5,282 nt of DNA, from assembly GCA_013202935.1 (NCBI GenBank), contig JABMRG010000039.1:1-5282 (forward strand), in the 5' to 3' direction. Below are positions 1 to 5,282 of the stretch, in pieces; positions within the stretch are counted from its first letter, which is position 1, and every line of letters begins with the position of its first letter. The DNA is from Candidatus Omnitrophota bacterium. GTDB taxonomy: Bacteria > Omnitrophota > Gorgyraeia > JABMRG01. The translations under genes were made by a program, and so were the position numbers. A model generated the notes under the pieces. That model was given only the letters and a program-made list of their open reading frames with translations. It was not told where the DNA came from and ran no database searches.

Positions 1-9
1 AATTATTTT

Positions 10-82
10 ATTACCGGGTACTTTGCCAGGGAAGCAAATGGGCAGGTAGTGGTTGCCTGCCCACCCGGTAATTTTTTCTTTT
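10..82 (+). terminator. Branched stem-loop plus T-run, probable intrinsic terminator of an upstream gene
   Basis: A perfect 10-bp outer stem pairs bases 10-19 (ATTACCGGGT) with 63-72 (ACCCGGTAAT). Inside it sit two further hairpins: 22-26 (TTTGC) with 34-38 (GCAAA), loop of 7, and a strong 7-bp stem 40-46 (GGGCAGG) with 56-62 (CCTGCCC), loop of 9. Together they form a three-way junction. The outer stem runs directly into a T-rich tract at 72-82, as expected for rho-independent termination on the + strand; the other strand has no such T-run. It lies upstream of the predicted promoter of amrS, so it most likely ends a gene to the left of the window. The branched shape is more elaborate than a usual terminator, so a structured regulatory RNA ending in a terminator is also possible, but I do not recognise a known riboswitch core. 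Confidence 0.6.
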
Positions 83-107
83 CAAAATCCATTCTCTGCA
101 GTATAAT
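79..107 (+). promoter_or_regulatory. Sigma-70-type promoter of the amrS operon
   Basis: A perfect -10 box TATAAT lies at 102-107. It is preceded, after a 17-base spacer, by TTTTCA at 79-84, which matches four of six bases of TTGACA. Transcription would start about 7 bases after the -10 box, near 114, leaving only about 3-5 bases before the ATG at 118. No Shine-Dalgarno sequence lies between the -10 box and that ATG. The -35 overlaps the T-run of the preceding terminator. The call rests on consensus matching and spacing only. Confidence 0.6.
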
Positions 108-117
108 ATATCCTGCC

Positions 118-1236
118 ATGAAGAAGATACTCATTCCTATCTTAATACTCCTTGCAATAATAGCAGCCAGCCAGATCTTACCATTTTTTACATCAGACCT
201 ACTTGCAAAAAAATACGACTCCTTTGCATTAAAAGAAGCAATGTACTATGAGAAATTAGATAAGCAGCAGGTACAGTGTATATTATGCCCACGCAGATGC
301 ATTATTCCTAATAAAAGAAGAGGCTTTTGCAGGGCCAGAGAGAACAGAGATGGTACATTATATTCTATTGTATACGGCAAGGCCTGCGCCCTGAATGTAG
401 ATCCTATTGAGAAGAAACCGCTTTTTCATGTGCTGCCTTCAACAAAATCATTCTCAATAGCTACAGCAGGCTGCAACCTTGCGTGTAAATTCTGCCAAAA
501 CTGGCAGATATCTCAAAGTTCCCCAGAAGAAGTTCCTTATGAGAATGTACCACCAGAGGGAGTAGTAAGGCTTGCAAGGGATAATAATTGTCCTACCATA
601 GCTTACACATATACCGAACCAACAATATTCTATGAGTATATGTTAGACACCGCAAAGCTGGCTCATGAGTCTGGTGTAAAAAATGTTATGCATTCAGCCG
701 GCTTTATAAATGAAGGCCCCTTAAGGAAGTTGTGTAAATATTTGGATGCTGCAAATATCGATTTAAAAGGCTCAGATAAGTTTTATAATGAGATTAGCTT
801 AGGTAACAGGCAGGATGTTTTGCGAACGCTTAAAATACTAAAAGAGGAAGGTGTCTGGACTGAGATCACCTATCTAGTAATACCGACACTAAATGACAAC
901 ATGGACTATGTAAGGCAGACCTGCCTATGGATAAAGGAAAACCTAGGACCTGATACACCCCTTCATATTTCACGTTTCTGGCCTACATATAAACTGAAGA
1001 ACTTATCACCTACCCCTGTATCTACGCTTGAAAAAGCAGGGGAAATAGCAAAGGCAGCAGGCTTGCGCTATGTATATATAGGTAATGTTCCAGGCCATAA
1101 GGGTGAGACAACATACTGCCCTTACTGCTATAAGGTTTTAATCGAGCGGATTGGGTATAATGTTGTTGAAAATAATATAAAAGATGGAAAATGCAAGTTT
1201 TGTAAGAATAAGATAGAGGGCATATGGGCAGAGTAG
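118..1236 (+). CDS. amrS: AmmeMemoRadiSam system radical SAM enzyme with N-terminal membrane anchor or signal segment
   Basis: A 372-residue radical SAM protein of the AmmeMemoRadiSam family. Radical SAM enzymes cleave S-adenosylmethionine at a [4Fe-4S] cluster to make a 5'-deoxyadenosyl radical; the substrate of this family is not known to me. The cluster motif CxxxCxxC is C119-C123-C126, after the family-typical DPIEKKPLFH (95-104). A cysteine cluster C54, C57, C61, C71 precedes it, and a C-terminal zinc-ribbon-like pair, C334/C337 and C359/C362, ends in the typical GIW. Residues 1-24 (two lysines, then about 20 hydrophobic residues) are an apparent signal anchor or Sec signal; no twin-arginine motif is present, and this segment extends the protein beyond a cytosolic family member. 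The ATG at 118 is preferred over an in-frame GTG at 49, because that start would place the terminator stem and the TATAAT box inside the coding region. The last 13 bases overlap the Memo-AMMECR1 gene, indicating one transcript. The family call is very secure; the location outside the cytoplasm is inferred. Confidence 0.95.
   Translation: MKKILIPILILLAIIAASQILPFFTSDLLAKKYDSFALKEAMYYEKLDKQQVQCILCPRRCIIPNKRRGFCRARENRDGTLYSIVYGKACALNVDPIEKKPLFHVLPSTKSFSIATAGCNLACKFCQNWQISQSSPEEVPYENVPPEGVVRLARDNNCPTIAYTYTEPTIFYEYMLDTAKLAHESGVKNVMHSAGFINEGPLRKLCKYLDAANIDLKGSDKFYNEISLGNRQDVLRTLKILKEEGVWTEITYLVIPTLNDNMDYVRQTCLWIKENLGPDTPLHISRFWPTYKLKNLSPTPVSTLEKAGEIAKAAGLRYVYIGNVPGHKGETTYCPYCYKVLIERIGYNVVENNIKDGKCKFCKNKIEGIWAE
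1216..1220 (+). promoter_or_regulatory. SD-like ribosome binding site for the Memo-AMMECR1 gene
   Basis: GAGGG lies 3 bases before the ATG at 1224, inside the end of amrS. It is the only clear Shine-Dalgarno-like sequence in front of a gene in this window, and the gene it serves is the only one without its own promoter. It also encodes part of amrS, so the match could be chance. Confidence 0.4.
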
Positions 1237-2693
1237 CATTCGTTGTGCTTCTTTTGTTATTTAGCAATATCGCTTATGCTGAGGATGTTCAAAAACCGGT
1301 AGTGGCAGGATACTTTTATCCAAAGGATAAGGCTCGGCTGGAAAAGATGGTAGACGGCTTTATTGAAAGGGCAGAGCCTGAGGCAGTTGAGGGAGATATA
1401 ATTAGTATTATTGCACCGCACGCAGGTTATGAATATTCAGGCCATGTAGCAAGTTATGCGTTTAAACTTATTAAAGATAAGCCATATAAGACAGCTGTGA
1501 TAATAGCACCTAGTCATCATTATGGGTTTGAGGGATTAGCGGTTTTAAATAAGGACTCATACCTTACCCCTCTAGGGAGGGTAGCAATAGATAAAGAGAT
1601 AACAAAGAAATTGCTTGATTTTGATAAGAGGATAGATTACTATATGCAGCCTTTTCTGAAAGAACATGCTGCAGAGGTTGAGATACCATTTGTGCAGAGA
1701 GCACTAAAAGGGGCAAAGATAGTTGTCATATTGACGGGCCTACCTTCTTATGATACATGTACACTCTTACGCGATAGCCTGACAAAAGTATTAAGAGGAA
1801 GAAAAGACGTGATCTTGATTACAAGCAGTGACATGTCACACTATTATCCTGAAACAACAGCCCGACGTGTAGATTCAACTACTTTAGCAAATATACGCAG
1901 GCTTGATCCTGAGGCCCTATTTCTTAAACTGTCTGATACCTCAAGTAATGATAGGCCCTGCGGCTCAACCGGTATAGTGGGAGCTATGATGGCAGCTAAG
2001 AATCTTGGAGCAAACAATATAAAACTACTAAAATACGCGACAAGTGGTGACACAACTGGTGATATGAGCCGAGTTGTAGGCTATTCAGCCTGGGTAATGT
2101 ATAAATCGAGCACACAAAAATTGGAGAGAGGAATGGAAGAGCTACTAAATTTAAGCCAGAGGAGACGACTACTTGAGATAGCAAGAAGTACCATTGAAAC
2201 TTATGTAAAAGAGAGAAAAGCGTTGGATTTCAAGGAAGAGGATGAGGCCTTAAACAAGGAGATGGGTGCCTTTGTTACTATCAACAAGCATGGTAGCTTA
2301 AGGGGTTGTATAGGAAACATGATCGGCAAAGGGCCTTTATACCTTACTATACGTGATATGGCGATATCAGCAGCAACTCAGGATCCGAGATTCCCAGCTG
2401 TAACCAAAGATGAGTTAAAAGATATAGATATAGAGATATCTGTCCTCTCCCCACTTGAAAGAATAGATGATCCTAACGAGATAATTATGGGAAAGCACGG
2501 TGTAATAGTCCAGAAGGGCTTTAGGAGTGGTGTCTACCTGCCTCAGGTTGCTACAGAGACAGGCTGGAACAAGAATGAGTTTATGAACTCACTCTGTGCA
2601 CATAAAGCAGGACTGCCTGCTGATAGCTGGAAAAAAGGTGAGTGTGATATACTTATCTTTACAGCTGAAGTCTTTGGCGAAAAGCAAGAATAG
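1224..2693 (+). CDS. amrB: Exported Memo-AMMECR1 fusion protein (AmmeMemoRadiSam proteins B and A in one chain)
   Basis: A 489-residue protein in three parts. Residues 1-19 are a typical Sec signal peptide (hydrophobic core VAFVVLLLLF, likely cleavage after A17-Y18-A19). Residues about 23-295 are a Memo domain, related to class III extradiol dioxygenases. The residues corresponding to the metal site of human MEMO1 are present: H66 in PHAGYEYSG, H98/H99 in PSHH, D203 and H206 in SSDMSHYY, and C246 in RPCGSTG. Residues about 309-486 are an AMMECR1 domain carrying its hallmark LRGCIG (359-364). In many genomes these are separate genes (amrB and amrA); here they are one polypeptide, with a short charged linker around 296-315. 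The start overlaps the end of amrS by 13 bp, so the two are co-transcribed and probably translationally coupled. The signal peptide implies that the protein is mature outside the cytoplasm. Family assignment is secure for both domains; the reaction is unknown to me. Confidence 0.95.
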   Translation: MGRVAFVVLLLLFSNIAYAEDVQKPVVAGYFYPKDKARLEKMVDGFIERAEPEAVEGDIISIIAPHAGYEYSGHVASYAFKLIKDKPYKTAVIIAPSHHYGFEGLAVLNKDSYLTPLGRVAIDKEITKKLLDFDKRIDYYMQPFLKEHAAEVEIPFVQRALKGAKIVVILTGLPSYDTCTLLRDSLTKVLRGRKDVILITSSDMSHYYPETTARRVDSTTLANIRRLDPEALFLKLSDTSSNDRPCGSTGIVGAMMAAKNLGANNIKLLKYATSGDTTGDMSRVVGYSAWVMYKSSTQKLERGMEELLNLSQRRRLLEIARSTIETYVKERKALDFKEEDEALNKEMGAFVTINKHGSLRGCIGNMIGKGPLYLTIRDMAISAATQDPRFPAVTKDELKDIDIEISVLSPLERIDDPNEIIMGKHGVIVQKGFRSGVYLPQVATETGWNKNEFMNSLCAHKAGLPADSWKKGECDILIFTAEVFGEKQE

Positions 2694-4911
2694 TAATAAG
2701 AACCCCTGCGCAGAGTAAGAAGCCTAAAATAGCGGTTTGAAATATACCAAGTATTGGAATAATTACAAGACTTGATATGAGGGTTCCCAGGCACGCACCT
2801 AAAAGATCAGATCCCCAAACAATCGAGACAGCTGAAGCAGCAGTCTTTTCTTTTTGTAGAATAGCTACCCCTATAGGAAACTGAGCCCCTACTGCCATTC
2901 CTGCCAAGAATATCATTGTATAGAATAAGAGTTCTACAATGCTTGAAGCAATATATCCCATGCCTTTAATGGCAAGCGGCACTAACAGTGTGTATATAGA
3001 AAAGAGGAGGATTATAGATGATAGCACTCTTAGGGGTTTCGCTATTTTTTCTATGAATCTGTTTGCTATATACCCACCTGATGCAAGTCCTAACATAAAC
3101 AATCCTATAAGAAGACCCACCTTTTCATAGATATATCCGTAACTTACCTGAAAAGAAAGTATAATTATTACTTCCAGGCCAATAGCTACAGCCCCGCTTG
3201 TTCCTATTGCCAGCGTAACAATAGATGATAAGGGTTGTTTCTTGCCCTTTATTATTAAAAATACAGCTACTAGGAATAAGAGTATTGCTATTAGGCAATG
3301 GAACAGGGTTATATTTATTATTGAGTTAAAGAAACCTACCAGATGAGGGTGGAATTGGACACCCCACAAAATAAGATCGTAATAGAAGCATATGGGATGA
3401 AAATCTGAATTTAACTGAGCCTTCTTATATTGAGAATCTAGGCGCTCTTTGAAAAACTTTCGAATATATGAATAGTACTTGTCTTTTATATGATAAGTAG
3501 TAATAAAATGCGTATTTAGGTTTCTGTTGTCGAATCTTTCTATTAGGATATCAGGGCGTCGTTTAATTATCTCTTCATCATCTGAGGCGATCAGTATTAA
3601 ACTTTCCCCGGGAATATACTCTATGAAATCAAATGCAGACTTAAGCGTCTTATAGACAGAACCATTATATCTTGCAAGTTCATCACTGATAATAGACTCT
3701 TTTGATGAGATATGAGTTGCCAATATCCCTTCTTTTTTCAGACGCGAGCGAGCTTCTTGATAAAACTCATAAGAATAGAATCGGTTAAGCTGCAATGTAG
3801 TGGGGTCTGGAAGGTTTATAATTATTATATCGAACTTATCCCCCGTTCTTTTTATAAAGAATCTGCCATCTTCATGTATTATCTCTACGCGGTTATCATC
3901 TAATGCAGACTTATTCTCATCTGATATAAATTCCTTGGCCACATCGATTATAGATGGGTCGAGTTCAAGATATGTAACTTTTTTAGGGTTATGCTTGAGT
4001 ATCTCTTTAAGCATTCCGCCTACACCGCCACCCAATAGTAAGATATTTTCTCCTTCTGCATGCTGCAGCATCACAAGGTGTATAAATTCCTCGTTAAAGG
4101 CCTCATCCTGTGTAGTGAAAAAGAGTGAGCCGTTTTCATACAAGCTAAGGGTATTACCTGCCTCTGTTACAGTTATATTTCCATATGGTGAGTTAACATA
4201 TTTGATAACTCTTTGCCCCTTCCACTGCAAGGTTTGGGATTTTGCCTGAATAAAATCCAGGTGCTTAAACGAAAAAAGTATAGCAGATATTATCAGGATA
4301 AATATAAGAACATATGATTTTTTGTGCAACTTTATAGAGACTATTATGAGAAATAGGAAGTTTATAATAAGCAAGATTGGTATTATCTGAAATGACCCAA
4401 AACGGCCTACCAGAAAAAATGTAAATATCGCACCTGCAGCAGCTGCACCCAGAGCCTCTAGTATATAGATAATACCCATTGCGTTTTTTCTATTGCTTAA
4501 ATCACATAACATCTTAGAGCATATAACAAAACAGGTACTTAATAGCAAGGAGAGAGGAGTAAGAAACATGGCACATATGTATAGAATCTGTAGAGGCCCT
4601 ATTATCTCATATACAGGGATATGAAAGAGCGCCTTTACAATGCGGCAAAGGAAGAGTGAGATAGGTATAATTATGCTGACAATAGAGAAGCTTTTGATAA
4701 ATAGGTTTACGGACTCCTTTGACTTCTTAAGCAGTATTCTTGCTATGATAAGGCTTCCTATGGCACCTCCTATAAGCCAGAGGCAAAGGATAATGCCTGT
4801 TGAGAGTTCATTGCCGGAGAAGTTTACCAGAAGCTCTCTTATAATAAGAGTCTGGCTTAATATGGCATTTACACCTACCAAAAAGGAAGCTATATATGCT
4901 ATTCTTTTCAT
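2659..4911 (-). CDS. Polytopic membrane protein with central spermidine-synthase-like domain (fused MFS/spermidine synthase type)
   Basis: A 750-residue integral membrane protein. Residues about 5-215 hold roughly six or seven hydrophobic helices and about 530-745 hold another six or seven. Between them, about 225-450 is a Rossmann methyltransferase fold of the spermidine synthase type: nucleotide-binding loop LLLGGGVGG (291-299), acidic strand end ELD (316-318), EDGR (347-350) and NLPDP (366-370), followed by LNRFYSYEFY. True aminopropyltransferases have GGGDGG, a YHE motif and a catalytic Asp at the start of the D-x-x-D-P motif. Here these read GGGVGG (V297), IHL (277-279) and N366, so ordinary spermidine synthesis is doubtful, although a SAM-like nucleoside ligand remains plausible. 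The ATG at 4911 follows a good promoter; no SD sequence is seen. The 3' end overlaps the Memo-AMMECR1 gene tail-to-tail by 35 bp. Databases usually label such proteins spermidine synthase; the actual role is unknown. Confidence 0.85.
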   Translation of the reverse strand: MKRIAYIASFLVGVNAILSQTLIIRELLVNFSGNELSTGIILCLWLIGGAIGSLIIARILLKKSKESVNLFIKSFSIVSIIIPISLFLCRIVKALFHIPVYEIIGPLQILYICAMFLTPLSLLLSTCFVICSKMLCDLSNRKNAMGIIYILEALGAAAAGAIFTFFLVGRFGSFQIIPILLIINFLFLIIVSIKLHKKSYVLIFILIISAILFSFKHLDFIQAKSQTLQWKGQRVIKYVNSPYGNITVTEAGNTLSLYENGSLFFTTQDEAFNEEFIHLVMLQHAEGENILLLGGGVGGMLKEILKHNPKKVTYLELDPSIIDVAKEFISDENKSALDDNRVEIIHEDGRFFIKRTGDKFDIIIINLPDPTTLQLNRFYSYEFYQEARSRLKKEGILATHISSKESIISDELARYNGSVYKTLKSAFDFIEYIPGESLILIASDDEEIIKRRPDILIERFDNRNLNTHFITTYHIKDKYYSYIRKFFKERLDSQYKKAQLNSDFHPICFYYDLILWGVQFHPHLVGFFNSIINITLFHCLIAILLFLVAVFLIIKGKKQPLSSIVTLAIGTSGAVAIGLEVIIILSFQVSYGYIYEKVGLLIGLFMLGLASGGYIANRFIEKIAKPLRVLSSIILLFSIYTLLVPLAIKGMGYIASSIVELLFYTMIFLAGMAVGAQFPIGVAILQKEKTAASAVSIVWGSDLLGACLGTLISSLVIIPILGIFQTAILGFLLCAGVLITILAFRQRLQL

Positions 4912-4920
4912 ATCGAGTTA

Positions 4921-4949
4921 ATTCTACTATCTTTTTGACAAATCGTCAA
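4921..4949 (-). promoter_or_regulatory. Promoter of the spermidine-synthase-like membrane protein gene
   Basis: Read on the - strand, TTGACG (4949-4944; five of six bases of the -35 consensus) is followed after exactly 17 bases by TAGAAT (4926-4921; five of six bases of the -10 consensus). Transcription should begin near 4914, about 3 bases before the ATG at 4911, giving an almost leaderless mRNA. The spacer contains the -35 box of the opposing promoter. Confidence 0.65.
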
Positions 4950-4963
4950 TTACATAGTAGTAT
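4935..4963 (+). promoter_or_regulatory. Promoter of the CcdA/DsbD-like gene
   Basis: A perfect -35 TTGACA (4935-4940) is followed after a 17-base spacer by TAGTAT (4958-4963), which matches four of six bases of the -10 consensus. The predicted start site is at about 4970-4971, on or next to the ATG at 4971, so the mRNA would be leaderless. The opposing promoter's -35 lies in this spacer, so polymerase can probably occupy only one of the two promoters at a time. Confidence 0.6.
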
Positions 4964-4970
4964 ATATAAG

Positions 4971-5282
4971 ATGTTAAGAATATGTATTAGCCTATTTGTA
5001 ACTGGCATGATTATGGGATCAGGCCCCTGCCTTGCAAGCTGCGGGCCTATTCTTGTAAGCTATATTGCTGCGACAAAGAGATCGCCTTTAGGTGGATTAT
5101 GGGGTTGTCTCGTCTTTTCTGCCAGCAGGGTATTAGTCTATATATTCATGGGTGGAATCGCTGGTTTTGTGGGCGCAGGACTCTTTAGCAGATTTTACTG
5201 GGAGATGCCGGGTTATATCATCTTGTTTGTGAGCGGGCTATTTATATCTTTTCTGGGAGTTCTGATATTCTCAGGAAAGGAG
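4971..5282 (+). CDS. CcdA/DsbD/TauE-like transmembrane protein, 3' end beyond the window
   Basis: An open reading frame of 104 codons runs to the window edge without a stop, so the gene is partial. It is hydrophobic, with helices at about residues 4-18, 25-36, 44-70 and 82-100. Just after the first helix comes the paired-cysteine motif GPCLASCGP (residues 18-26; C20 and C24). A proline/cysteine motif at this place is typical of the CcdA/DsbD transmembrane and related DsbD_2/TauE-SafE-like families, some of which shuttle electrons across the membrane through thiol-disulfide exchange. Function within this superfamily cannot be fixed from the N-terminus; a permease role is an alternative. The start at 4971 includes the complete first helix; the next in-frame ATG, at 5007, would remove most of it. 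No SD sequence precedes 4971. The gene diverges from the spermidine-synthase-like gene with 59 bp between starts. Confidence 0.75.
   Translation, partial: MLRICISLFVTGMIMGSGPCLASCGPILVSYIAATKRSPLGGLWGCLVFSASRVLVYIFMGGIAGFVGAGLFSRFYWEMPGYIILFVSGLFISFLGVLIFSGKE

Larger units (their letters stand above)
4921..4963. repeat. Interrupted palindrome spanning the divergent promoters, possible operator
   Basis: Dyad symmetry is centred on base 4942. The inner arms are TTGAC (4935-4939) and GTCAA (4945-4949). The outer arms are CTACTAT (4924-4930) and ATAGTAG (4954-4960), perfectly complementary and on the same centre. Bases 4921-4922 also pair with 4962-4963. Part of this symmetry arises because two promoters with equal 17-base spacers face each other, but the outer arms also match at spacer positions that promoter consensus does not constrain. 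A dimeric regulator binding here would affect both genes; no regulator gene is visible. Confidence 0.55.

Noticed and set aside
10..72. An integron attC site or the end of a small transposable element
   Set aside because: No core GTTRRRY/RYYYAAC sites are present, there is no target duplication, and the T-run directly after the stem is better explained by termination.
10..82. A cobalamin or c-di-GMP riboswitch controlling amrS
   Set aside because: Short similarities (GCCAGG, GGTAG) are out of the order expected for those RNAs, and a good promoter lies downstream of the structure, so it would not be part of the amrS transcript from that promoter.
49..117. An N-terminal extension of amrS from the in-frame GTG at 49
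   Set aside because: It would translate through the terminator stem, the T-run and the perfect TATAAT box, and would bury the export segment behind 23 atypical residues; the ATG at 118 gives a normal signal-anchor start.
2606..2621. A small hairpin (GCAGG/CCTGC, 4-base loop) that could be a - strand terminator beyond the membrane protein gene
   Set aside because: The stem is only 5-6 bp, only three T residues follow on the - strand, and it sits inside the conserved AMMECR1 coding region, so chance is likely.
3800..4249. A 149-codon open frame on the + strand
   Set aside because: It lies wholly antisense to the conserved spermidine-synthase-like domain, has a low-complexity serine-rich composition, and has no promoter or SD sequence; it is a shadow of the real gene.

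Overview
The window looks like part of a low-GC (about 40% by eye) bacterial genome. The visible promoters are bacterial (-35/-10, sigma-70 type) and the genes are tightly packed. The gene content (AmmeMemoRadiSam genes, and a membrane protein with a spermidine-synthase-like core) fits an uncultured anaerobic lineage such as Omnitrophota or a deltaproteobacterial-type group. That placement is only a guess; no marker gene is present.

Layout: (1) Bases 1-117 hold a branched stem structure followed by a T-run, probably the terminator of an upstream gene, and then a promoter for the next operon. (2) Bases 118-2693 are a two-gene operon on the + strand encoding a complete AmmeMemoRadiSam system: a radical SAM enzyme (amrS), overlapping by 13 bp a single gene that fuses the Memo domain (protein B) to the AMMECR1 domain (protein A). 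Both proteins start with an export or membrane-anchor segment, so the system seems to work outside the cytoplasm, which is unexpected for a SAM-dependent iron-sulfur enzyme. (3) Bases 4911-2659 (- strand) encode a 750-residue membrane protein with a spermidine-synthase-like Rossmann domain between two multi-helix membrane domains. Its 3' end overlaps the 3' end of the Memo-AMMECR1 gene by 35 bp. (4) Bases 4912-4970 form a 59-bp divergent intergenic region holding two interlocked, face-to-face promoters with dyad symmetry. (5) Bases 4971-5282 begin a + strand membrane protein of the CcdA/DsbD/TauE-like superfamily, cut off by the window end.

The three gene starts that follow a recognisable promoter all lack a Shine-Dalgarno sequence, and their -10 boxes end only 7-10 bases before the ATG. 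This predicts leaderless or nearly leaderless mRNAs. The one gene internal to an operon (Memo-AMMECR1) does have an SD-like GAGGG. If this holds genome-wide, the organism uses leaderless initiation for first genes and SD initiation inside operons.

How the genes might cooperate is inference: an exported Memo-AMMECR1 fusion could work with a membrane-anchored radical SAM partner, while the DsbD/CcdA-like gene could pass reducing power across the membrane. No biochemical role is firmly established for the AmmeMemoRadiSam system as far as I know.
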